Below are positions 28,248 to 35,357 of a DNA stretch of 64,000 bases, in pieces. The notes under the pieces are model-generated. The model was not told where the DNA came from. It searched no databases and worked only from the letters and a program-made list of their open reading frames with translations. A program made the position numbers and the translations under genes. The stretch's first letter is position 1; each line of letters starts with the position of its first letter. Where the stretch lies: assembly GCF_902459685.1 (NCBI RefSeq), contig NZ_CABPSF010000001.1, forward strand, positions 1,178,001 through 1,242,000, read 5' to 3'. Source of the DNA: Pandoraea iniqua. Lineage in GTDB: Bacteria > Pseudomonadota > Gammaproteobacteria > Burkholderiales > Burkholderiaceae.

Positions 28248-29367
28248 GCGCGTCCAGACACCGGGCAATGCCAGACCCGGCACAGCGGGAGAAAACCGTG
28301 CGCTCGACAGCATTCTCGACGACGAAATGCTTGAACTCGAAGGCGCCGTGCCCAACCCGGGCCGGGGGATGGCGCGGGTCGCCAGACCCGCCGGTGAAGG
28401 GTATATCGCGATGATCGAGTCGGCCATGGCACACGACGAAGATGCCGCGCTCGCTGAATCTCAGGAAAATCTCAGCTTTGCGCTGGGCGTTCGATTCCGT
28501 CGACCGGGACGCCCCGAGCCGCGCGACGAAAAGGCCCGGGGGCGCGCGTTGCTGGAGCAGCAGACGCGTCTGCTGGCGCGTGTCAGTGCGCCGCAACTCG
28601 ATCGACTGCGTCAGCAGATGCGCGACCTGCCTCATGTCCCCGATCCCCGCGAATTGATCCGCCATGCGGGGCTATCCGCCGGGCACGCCGCATTGGTGGT
28701 CTGCGCGTGGCTGGCCGACGGGGGGCTGCATCCGGCAGCACGCAGCCGTTTGCGCCGTCTGCTCGATGAACTCACGTCGGGCGACGACTGGGCCATCGAA
28801 GCCTTCGCCGTGCTCGAATGCGGCAACCCCAACGCGGCGTTGCTCCAGCAGCTCAAGACACTTTATCGGCAGGCGCACGGCCAGCAGCGTTCGCTCGTGC
28901 AGTGGTTCGACGAATGTCGCAAGTTCGGGCAGCGACGTGCCCGGCTGCGGGCGCTGTTGCAAGCGCTGGGACTGGAGTTGGGGGCGCAGAATGCCGACGC
29001 GGATACCGCGCATCTGGCGGCGGTGATCGACGACTTGCGGCGCGTCGTTCTCTTTCTCACGCTCGAGTCGACCTGCGAGCAATCCGCCGCAGCCATGCGA
29101 ACGGCCGGATTTGCCGCCTGCGAGACCGACACGATGATCAGCGAAGTGCTCACCCTGCTCGATCAACCGTGGGCCGGGGCGGAATGGCTCGCGCAGCGCG
29201 CGATGCACCTCGGGATGACGACGCCCGGTGTGCACTATGCGTTTTCCCGTGAGCTGACGGGGCTGATAAAAACGGCACACGACGGCTGCTTTCGGGACGA
29301 GACTCAGCGTGACGCCCTGAATGAAGCACTCGACACGTGGCGCAGTGGCATTGCACAAGAAGGGTAG
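28240..29367 (+). CDS. sctW: T3SS gatekeeper SctW (SsaL/SepL, HrpJ domain)
   Basis: A 375-residue protein with an N-terminal secretion-signal-like region, a helical HrpJ/YopN core (ESQENLSFALGVRFRRPGRP; RQQMRDLPHVPDPRELIRHAG) and a TyeA-like C-terminal segment (FLTLESTCEQSAAAMRTAGF). Gatekeepers set the switch from translocator to effector export. In SPI-2, SsaL acts with SsaB and SsaM, and homologues of both are encoded nearby here. The ATG at 28240 overlaps sctL by 8 bases. It is the last gene of the left operon. Confidence 0.85.
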   Translation: MVERVQTPGNARPGTAGENRALDSILDDEMLELEGAVPNPGRGMARVARPAGEGYIAMIESAMAHDEDAALAESQENLSFALGVRFRRPGRPEPRDEKARGRALLEQQTRLLARVSAPQLDRLRQQMRDLPHVPDPRELIRHAGLSAGHAALVVCAWLADGGLHPAARSRLRRLLDELTSGDDWAIEAFAVLECGNPNAALLQQLKTLYRQAHGQQRSLVQWFDECRKFGQRRARLRALLQALGLELGAQNADADTAHLAAVIDDLRRVVLFLTLESTCEQSAAAMRTAGFAACETDTMISEVLTLLDQPWAGAEWLAQRAMHLGMTTPGVHYAFSRELTGLIKTAHDGCFRDETQRDALNEALDTWRSGIAQEG

Positions 29368-29415
29368 CCGCGCATGGGCGCATGGCGGCTTATTCATGCG
29401 TCGGTCAGCGGGATT

Positions 29416-29829
29416 TCATGCGCGCAGATGTTCGCGGCAGAGCTTGATGCGGTCGTAAAAATCAGTGAGCGCCTGTGCGAACGGCTCCGGTTCGGCGGAC
29501 GCATCTTCGTTCACCAGCGCGTGCAGCACCAGCCGATTGTCTTGCGCGCGTAACTGCACGTGTCCGGTGATCGCCCATTCCGCAGGCTCGATCAGCAATT
29601 GCAGAAGGCGCTCGCTGTTGGCGCGATGCAATCGCGCAGCCTCGTCGGTCGCGACCACCGAATGGATGCCGCAGGTCTGATTTTCCAGCGTCTCTACGAT
29701 GATGCTCGGCGAGGCGTTGAACGTCAGTTCAATGGGCGAGTGATTGTCGACGGTGTGGATCTTTCCCGGATCGCAGCCGATCAGCTTGAGCGCGTCTACA
29801 AGGGTCTGCGCGAGGTCGTGACGTGACAT
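29416..29829 (-). CDS. Probable class I (CesT-like) T3SS chaperone
   Basis: The 137-residue acidic protein starts MSRHDLAQTLVDALKLIG and shows the alternating helix-strand pattern of the CesT/SycE fold (N-terminal helix; IELTFNASPSIIVETLEN strands; LQLLIEPAEWAITGHVQLRAQDNRLVLHALV strands; C-terminal helix). Such dimers bind the N-terminus of a specific secreted effector. No effector or translocator gene is adjacent. It is the last gene of the minus-strand operon, 253 bases after the ssaE-like gene, with a weak Shine-Dalgarno; longer in-frame starts exist up to 29904. The fold is inferred, not aligned. Confidence 0.62.
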   Translation of the reverse strand: MSRHDLAQTLVDALKLIGCDPGKIHTVDNHSPIELTFNASPSIIVETLENQTCGIHSVVATDEAARLHRANSERLLQLLIEPAEWAITGHVQLRAQDNRLVLHALVNEDASAEPEPFAQALTDFYDRIKLCREHLRA

Positions 29830-30082
29830 GGTGTACGTGCTCTTAAAATTTGACGGTGATGGGGCCTCGGGCGATTCGCGCGTGGTCATGACAGCAGCGC
29901 CCACCGAACCATTCCACGATCGAATCGATGAGGCGTCGCGCGCGAACGCCGCGGTGCCGAATGTTCACACGCGGTGGCGTCTCCGCCTTTCGAGACGTGA
30001 TTCGCTTTGTCGCTTCCGGGCGCATCGGCCGTCGTGATCCGGGCACTCTCGGGCGGATTCGATGTCGTCGCGACGATTGCCG

Positions 30083-30349
30083 TCAGCGAGACGATGGCGT
30101 CTCTCCTGTGCGTCCATATGAAGCGCGAAAGCGTTGCGTCAGCCGCGAGAGAATGCCGATCGCCGCGTCGACGGCCTCGGCCTGCGTCCGGGCGTGTCGA
30201 TGCGCGGCCGGGGATAGCGGTGATGTCAGCGCGTCTTTCAACGTCCGTTGCGCGCCACTGAGTTGGGCAAGCTGCGCCAACAACGCCGCCGACGCATCGG
30301 GCGCCGAAGCGGCAAGTCGATCCTCAATCGGCGTCAAACGTATCGTCAT
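30083..30349 (-). CDS. Small needle chaperone, SctE/SsaE-like
   Basis: This 88-residue helical protein starts MTIRLTPIEDRLAASAPDAS. It has two amphipathic helices with the same layout as Salmonella SsaE (about 80 residues; recalled N-terminus MTTLTRLEDLLL) and EscE/YscE. These pair with the SctG type chaperone to hold monomeric needle subunit. As in SPI-2, it directly follows and overlaps sctD (26 bases). The longer in-frame start inside sctD was rejected. Confidence 0.7.
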   Translation of the reverse strand: MTIRLTPIEDRLAASAPDASAALLAQLAQLSGAQRTLKDALTSPLSPAAHRHARTQAEAVDAAIGILSRLTQRFRASYGRTGETPSSR

Positions 30350-31727
30350 AGGTGCTCTCCGGGGTGAGTGGCAAATAGAAGAGCCGGTCGTGTGCGGCAA
30401 TCGACACGCCGTCGGCAGCGACGGCAATGACGTGAGCCCCGCCTGCCAGCCGTGCGCCTTGCATGAGGCGAGTGCCATCGGCCAGCGTGATGTGCGGCGC
30501 TGCGGGCGGGCCGCCGATACTTACCAGTGGCGCAGGCAGTCCGGTTTGTGAAAGCGTCGGCATTCGCACCGGCAACGGCTCGATGCGCAGGCGCAAGGCG
30601 CGCGATGCGTCGTTCCACGTGTCTGCGAGCGACTGCAAGGCTGCCTGACGCTGCGCCGACAGCGGACCCGTGAGCCGCCAGCCGTCGCGCTCGCGGGTGA
30701 CGTTGACGCCACGCAACTGACCGGCGTCCTTCAATAGCTGCACGACGGTGTCGAAGCCGTCGGCTTCGTCGTTGTCGACGCGCCAGCCGTGGGGCAGGGC
30801 GAGCGCGTCGAGCGCATCGGACGCGGCCCGCCAGCGCGCGTCCGCGACAAAGGCACCGCTGATCACGATCTCCCCTCCGGGGGCGACGCCCACATACGAC
30901 GCACCATATCCATAAAGGCGCAATAACGTTTGCACCGACTGTGTCAGGTCAGCGGGGCACCACGTGTCGTCGCGTACGGCTTTGTCGAGCCCGCGCGCTT
31001 CGGTTCGAAGCCGCGCGCGGGCGTCATCTGGCGCGCAACCGCCGGAGAACTGTACGGTGCCCTCGGAAACCGTCAGCGAGATACCCGGGGCGATACGCGC
31101 GGCAAGCGCCTTCAGCGAGCCAACGTCGCCCGGTGACGCGATGACGGTGGCCGCACCCGTTCGCCAGATCATGGCGCCGCCGGCGAGGGCGATCAGCGAG
31201 ACGCAAGTTGCTGCGAGCCACGTGGCGCGGCGGGGGCGCGCCGGGCGCTTCAGGCGCCACGGCCGCGACGGACTGCGCCGTGACGCCAGCGTCTGCCAAT
31301 GCGGCTGCTGTGGTGTTTGCACCGGCGGCTGACTTTCGGCCGACGAACGACGCACCGGGCGCCGGGGCAGGGGTACTGGCAGTGGCACTGGCAATTCAGC
31401 ATCGTTCACGTCCAGCCAGAGGCCGAGTCCGGCCAGATCGATGACGGACCGTAACGGCAACTGGGTCGACAAAGGCGAGCCCGATGCCGCGGATGTGCCC
31501 GGCGGGGCTTCATCAGGCCAATCGAGTGGCGCACCGTCGATCCAGACGCCGATGCGAGTCAGCAGGTGCACCCCATCGCCGTCCACATGCAGCGTTGCAC
31601 TGGCGCCATCGTCCAGCGCCATGGCGATATCCGAATCTTCAGCCCCAAGCGAAAACGCACCGGGCGGCAGGGGCAGCGAGCGCCCGGTAAGTGGGCCGTC
31701 AAGCAGGGTGAGGGTGTAGGTCGTCAT
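30324..31727 (-). CDS. sctD: T3SS inner membrane ring protein SctD
   Basis: A 467-residue protein with an N-terminal cytoplasmic FHA-like domain (residues 1-115), a Pro/Arg-rich linker, one transmembrane helix at about 169-187 (WLAATCVSLIALAGGAMIW), and periplasmic ring domains (SLKALAARIAPGISLTVSEG; LRLYGYGASYVGVAPGGEIV). It forms the outer face of the inner membrane ring. It overlaps the sctC stop by 4 bases and corresponds to SsaD. Confidence 0.92.
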   Translation of the reverse strand: MTTYTLTLLDGPLTGRSLPLPPGAFSLGAEDSDIAMALDDGASATLHVDGDGVHLLTRIGVWIDGAPLDWPDEAPPGTSAASGSPLSTQLPLRSVIDLAGLGLWLDVNDAELPVPLPVPLPRRPVRRSSAESQPPVQTPQQPHWQTLASRRSPSRPWRLKRPARPRRATWLAATCVSLIALAGGAMIWRTGAATVIASPGDVGSLKALAARIAPGISLTVSEGTVQFSGGCAPDDARARLRTEARGLDKAVRDDTWCPADLTQSVQTLLRLYGYGASYVGVAPGGEIVISGAFVADARWRAASDALDALALPHGWRVDNDEADGFDTVVQLLKDAGQLRGVNVTRERDGWRLTGPLSAQRQAALQSLADTWNDASRALRLRIEPLPVRMPTLSQTGLPAPLVSIGGPPAAPHITLADGTRLMQGARLAGGAHVIAVAADGVSIAAHDRLFYLPLTPESTYDDTFDAD

Positions 31728-33307
31728 GCTTTCGGCTCGCCGGACGTGGGCTCGGCCTTGATCAGGAACAACCGGATCACGCTTTCATTGCGGTGCGTGG
31801 TCGAGCTGAACAGTCGCCCGATGAAGGGAATATCGCCTAGCAACGGGATCTTGCTCTCCTGCTCGTGTTGGGTGTCCTGAACGAAGCCGCCGAGCAGCAG
31901 GCTCTGCCCGGCTTCCAACGTCGCTTGCGTGGAAATGGCCGAGTTGCGTATCGAGGGAACGTCATTGCGCGAGTCGCGCGGGCTGCGTATCTCACCGCCG
32001 TCTTCGATGTTGAGCGTGAGCATGACCTGCTCGCGGCCACCGGCCTCGTCGGGAACCAGCCGTGGCGTCACGCGCAACAGCGAACCTGAGGTCACGCTCT
32101 CGAGTTTGGCCACCTTTTCGCCGGTGACCTTCGTATAGAACGTCACGCTGCGATCAAGCACCGCCTGCATGTTGTCGAGCGTGACGATAGACGGGCGCGA
32201 AAGCACACGCGCTTTCGAATTTCGCTCAAGTGCCGAGAGATTGACCATGAACTTATTGGTGTCGCCGACCACCGCTGAAAACGTCCCTTGATCGCCCGCG
32301 TCGCCGCGCTCTCCCCCCATGCGGCCACTGTTCAGGCCGATCGTGCCGAAGCCACCCAGACGCGCACTGCCGGCGATGTCGACGCCCAACTCGGCGATGT
32401 CGCTGGCGTTCACGTCGATGATGGCGACCGATATGTCGACCAGACGAGGCCGCACATCCAACTGCGCAACGAGGTCGGCGTAGAGCGGCAGGTTACGGCG
32501 CCGCTCGCGCACCACGACGGCGTTGCGGCGCACGTCGGCAGAAAAACGCGGCGTGTTCGCGCGTGGCGGGCCCGCCACCGCCCCGGTCGCCTCGCCCGCC
32601 ACGGCGACGAGCGGGCCAGCGCCGAGAATCAGGTCTTGCAAGACGCTGACGACGCCGGGCACGACAACTTCCTGTCCGCGATAAAAGTACCTTGTGTCGG
32701 CGGCCGTCGCGAATTTCAGGGGAAAAATCTCGATGGTCTCCTCGCTCTCCTGTTGATCCCGCGCGTCGCGCTCCAGATGTTCGGCGAGCATTGCCACCGT
32801 TTCCAGACAGGCCGGCACGCCCGCAATCTCCAGCGCGCGTGCGGCGGGAATCGCCCGTGCGACACAGTGTTGCGGGTGAAGGACACCCGCGCTGCGCAAA
32901 TGCGAAAGCAACTGATCCGGTGATGCGTGACGCAGCGACATGACCTGTCTCGCCACCTCGCTGGCCTTATAGATATGCAGCGTCTGGCCGTTGAAATACC
33001 ACGAAAGCCGATAACGTTCGGAGAGCACATCGAGTGTCGCTTGTGGCGTGCCCTCAGGTAACACGCCGATGAACTGATCGGTGACTTGCGCGCTGACGAT
33101 GGTCGGGATGCGGTGATGCGCACCGAAGTCGCGCAGCAGTTCGGCGAGTGGCGTGCCCGCGCTCTGGAAGAGAAACGCCCCGCCGCGCCAGACCGGCTCG
33201 GTGCCGGCAGTCGCGGGAACGGGGCTTGCGGACAGACTCAACGACAAACTCAACAGCGCAACGCGCCGTAGGACGGGAGGAAGCAAGCGGTAACTCCACA
33301 TGGTCAT
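31724..33307 (-). CDS. sctC: T3SS outer membrane secretin SctC
   Basis: The 527-residue protein has a signal peptide (residues 1-33, ending near ATAGTEP) and N0/N1 domains (GTPLAELLRDFGAHHRIPTIV; NGQTLHIYKASEVARQVM). An N3 domain and the secretin core follow (ARVLSRPSIVTLDNMQAVLD; LEAGQSLLLGGFVQDTQ; IPLLGDIPFIGRLFSS). It forms the outer membrane pore. The start was set at 33307, where ATGA overlaps the stop of the upstream ssaB-like gene; an ATG two codons later is equally possible. Confidence 0.95.
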   Translation of the reverse strand: MTMWSYRLLPPVLRRVALLSLSLSLSASPVPATAGTEPVWRGGAFLFQSAGTPLAELLRDFGAHHRIPTIVSAQVTDQFIGVLPEGTPQATLDVLSERYRLSWYFNGQTLHIYKASEVARQVMSLRHASPDQLLSHLRSAGVLHPQHCVARAIPAARALEIAGVPACLETVAMLAEHLERDARDQQESEETIEIFPLKFATAADTRYFYRGQEVVVPGVVSVLQDLILGAGPLVAVAGEATGAVAGPPRANTPRFSADVRRNAVVVRERRRNLPLYADLVAQLDVRPRLVDISVAIIDVNASDIAELGVDIAGSARLGGFGTIGLNSGRMGGERGDAGDQGTFSAVVGDTNKFMVNLSALERNSKARVLSRPSIVTLDNMQAVLDRSVTFYTKVTGEKVAKLESVTSGSLLRVTPRLVPDEAGGREQVMLTLNIEDGGEIRSPRDSRNDVPSIRNSAISTQATLEAGQSLLLGGFVQDTQHEQESKIPLLGDIPFIGRLFSSTTHRNESVIRLFLIKAEPTSGEPKA

Positions 33308-33789
33308 GAGCGGCGCATTGCGCGAAGCCGTTGGCTGGCTTGCCGGGCGTCGATGTGCGGAACGGGCGATGGCGGCGTTGGGAGGCCTGCGTCGGGCTTG
33401 GGGGCCACGAGGTGGCAGGCGAGTATCTGGCGGCGAAGTTGCGCTTCGACGCTGGCGGGTGTCTCTCCGGCATCGAAGCGATGCACCCACCATACGTCGC
33501 CGCGCGCGATGCAAACGCTGTCGTTGCGAAGTTCGGGCTGCGCCGCCAGCACGAGCGTGAGCCGCGTGAGCCAGCGCGGCGGCGGCGTGTCGTAGGCGGT
33601 GGCGGCGGAGGTGGCGTGTGCACTGAGCCGGTGCTGAGCGGGCACGGGTATCGCGATGGCCACGCAGTAGCCGCCGTCGATCGTGCAGACCCAGCCGCGT
33701 TGACCGTCGAGATCAATGACATGCCGCGCGCCTTGTACATCGCACGGGGTAATCCAGTCGAGGGCGGCGAGCGCGAAGGGCAGACGCAT
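33304..33789 (-). CDS. SsaB/SpiC-like T3SS protein
   Basis: The 161-residue protein is the first gene of the minus-strand operon, in the place of ssaB before ssaC. Two stretches line up by eye with Salmonella SsaB (SpiC) as recalled: RGWVCTIDGG with SWIMTIDGH, and LTLVLAAQPELRND with VTLLLAAHPDVHDY, followed by a similarly spaced C-terminal helix (EAQLRRQILACHLV). SsaB binds SsaL and SsaM to control the switch from translocator to effector secretion. No good Shine-Dalgarno precedes the ATG, so the start is uncertain. The C-terminal 30 residues are a Pro/Arg-rich extension. Confidence 0.68.
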   Translation of the reverse strand: MRLPFALAALDWITPCDVQGARHVIDLDGQRGWVCTIDGGYCVAIAIPVPAQHRLSAHATSAATAYDTPPPRWLTRLTLVLAAQPELRNDSVCIARGDVWWVHRFDAGETPASVEAQLRRQILACHLVAPKPDAGLPTPPSPVPHIDARQASQRLRAMRRS

Positions 33790-34111
33790 ACGTGGAGAAG
33801 GTGGTCGGGAGAGATGGAAAGAGAAAGAGAAAGAGGTCGGCGGCGCACCTCACAAGGCAGTGGTCGAACGAGGACAATCCGTGTGGCTGACCTGCGCCCG
33901 CAAAGACCGGAATTGTCGCGTGCCTGCGTGCGAGTGCCATCCGGCCCATACCTGATTTGATACTTCGGCGCGCCACTGGGAGGTCAATATCTGACGCGAT
34001 GTCGCGTAACGGATACGGGATAAAGCTCAAGAATCGCGTCGCTAATTCGGATACCAAATTTATGGTCAAAAATCCGTATATCCATAAAACACAAATGTCC
34101 AGGAGTCGGGA
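33790..34111. promoter_or_regulatory. Divergent regulatory region between the two T3SS operons
   Basis: These 322 bases separate the minus-strand ssaB-like/sctC/sctD operon from the plus-strand response-regulator gene. The stretch 33957-34105 is sharply AT-richer than all flanking coding sequence, as expected of promoters. It contains an inverted repeat (listed separately). Positions 33811-33836 hold a purine tract of repeated agaaag units on the plus strand. No gene is supported here. Confidence 0.65.
34059..34088. promoter_or_regulatory. Inverted repeat TTTATGG-N16-CCATAAA upstream of the response regulator
   Basis: Perfect 7-base arms at 34059-34065 and 34082-34088 with a 16-base AT-rich spacer lie 24 bases before the ssrB-like ATG. 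It could be an operator for the response regulator or the AraC protein. This is inference from symmetry and position only. Confidence 0.45.
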
Positions 34112-34771
34112 ATGACGGGAAGCACAGGCGTAATCGTTGTAGAGGACCACGAGTTGCTGGCCGACGGCATGTGCCGTCTGGTCGAGGGGGATCTCAAGTG
34201 GCGCGTGCTCGCCCGGGTGGAAAACGGGCTCGACGTCTACCGTGCGTGTCAGGTGCATCGCCCCGATCTGGTCATGCTCGATCTCGGCCTGCCGGGAATG
34301 GACGGCATCGATGTCATTCGTCAGTGCTGTCAGCGCTGGCTCGGCCTGCGGGTTTTGGTCAACTCGGCGAGTAACGACGGCGAGCGCGCGCGTCAGGCGC
34401 TCGATGCCGGCGCGGCGGCGTACGTCCTCAAAAGCAGCGCGCGCGACACGGTGATTCACGCCGCCCGGCAAGTGATGACGGGGCGGCGCTTCATCGACCC
34501 GGCCGTGTTCGGCGTGATGCGATCGCCGACGCAGTCGCCGTATTCGCCGAGCCCTTGCGATAACGAAACGCCGGAACGCCTGCTCACATTGCGCGAGCGT
34601 CAGGTACTCAAGCTGGTCGCCGAGGGGCAGCGCAATCGAGACATCGCCGCGCTGCTGTCGATCAGTATCAAGACGGTCGAGACGCACCGGCTCAACATGA
34701 TGCGCAAGCTCGACGCTCACAACGTGGCCGATATCGTGAACTGGGCGCACCGGCTTCGCATGATGTTGTGA
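34112..34771 (+). CDS. NarL/LuxR-family response regulator, SsrB-like
   Basis: The 219-residue protein has a receiver domain (acidic pocket Glu11-Asp12, phospho-acceptor Asp57 in VMLDLGLPG, Lys107 in YVLKSS) and a C-terminal LuxR helix-turn-helix (residues about 153-215). LLTLRERQVLKL and ISIKTVETHRLNMMRKLDAH are nearly the same as in Salmonella SsrB, the master activator of SPI-2, as I recall it. No histidine kinase gene is adjacent. An aggag Shine-Dalgarno lies upstream of the ATG. It probably controls both divergent T3SS operons. Confidence 0.88.
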   Translation: MTGSTGVIVVEDHELLADGMCRLVEGDLKWRVLARVENGLDVYRACQVHRPDLVMLDLGLPGMDGIDVIRQCCQRWLGLRVLVNSASNDGERARQALDAGAAAYVLKSSARDTVIHAARQVMTGRRFIDPAVFGVMRSPTQSPYSPSPCDNETPERLLTLRERQVLKLVAEGQRNRDIAALLSISIKTVETHRLNMMRKLDAHNVADIVNWAHRLRMML

Positions 34772-34907
34772 GACCCGGGCGATGTCGCGTTTTGCCGCGA
34801 AGTTCAGGTCTGCGCCGGATGTCCGGTGAGGTGCGCCTGCGAGACCATCGCTCGTGTTCCTGCCAATCCACTTCACGACTGCCTGACCGGTCTCCGGTGC
34901 GCGCCGC

Positions 34908-35357
34908 ATGCATTCCTCTCCGATCGATCTCCAGACACAACGCAAACTTGAACAGCTCTTCGAACTGCTGGCGCTGCCGGCACGCGCCATCGCACCGAAG
35001 ATGCGTGTGACGCTTGCGCCGTGCCATCTGATGATCGAGGCCGGCGCGATGGGCGTAACGCTGGCACTGACCTTGATCGAGCGGCGCGCCCGGTCGGAGC
35101 GCTGGCTGCCGTTGTTGCTGCAAACCTGCGCACCGGAATGGAGTCTGGGCATTCCGGTACGGGCCTGCGTGGCGCAAGGGCGTCCGATGTTGATTGCTAC
35201 GCCACCGGCGGCGTCTCGCTTGCAGGCGGGAGACTGGCTGCAATGCCTCGCGCGCATGCGGCGTCTGCTGGAACGTATCCATACCGAGCATCAGCGGGAC
35301 TCGCGCGATGTGGGGGATGTGGGTGATGCTGATGACGTTGCGGAGCCACGTAAATGA
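34908..35357 (+). CDS. SsaM-like T3SS protein (gatekeeper partner)
   Basis: A 149-residue protein whose stop overlaps the sctV start by 4 bases, the place held by ssaM before ssaV in SPI-2. The order of features matches recalled SsaM: an N-terminal helix (LEQLFELLALPARAIAPKM), a central Trp-Pro region, then a C-terminal helix (WLQCLARMRRLLERI). SsaM binds SsaL and SsaB to hold back effectors. The last 25 residues are Asp-rich and repetitive. Similarity is low, so position carries much of the weight. Confidence 0.62.
   Translation: MHSSPIDLQTQRKLEQLFELLALPARAIAPKMRVTLAPCHLMIEAGAMGVTLALTLIERRARSERWLPLLLQTCAPEWSLGIPVRACVAQGRPMLIATPPAASRLQAGDWLQCLARMRRLLERIHTEHQRDSRDVGDVGDADDVAEPRK

Noticed and set aside
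29843-30046. A 67-codon minus-strand frame between the ssaE-like and chaperone genes
   Set aside because: Its composition is Arg/Pro-rich with no Shine-Dalgarno or resemblance to a T3SS protein.
33811-33836. Purine-rich agaaag repeats considered as a phase-variable tract
   Set aside because: The tract is short and imperfect, and it lies upstream of the ssaB-like start rather than within a gene; no frame effect is possible.
33054-33848. A 264-codon minus-strand frame overlapping the ssaB-like gene
   Set aside because: It is in another frame and Arg/Ser/Pro-rich; the 161-residue frame has the ATGA coupling to sctC and resembles SsaB.
33713-35257. A 514-codon minus-strand frame over the T3SS regulatory region
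   Set aside because: It runs antisense through the response regulator and SsaM-like genes and the AT-rich promoter island.
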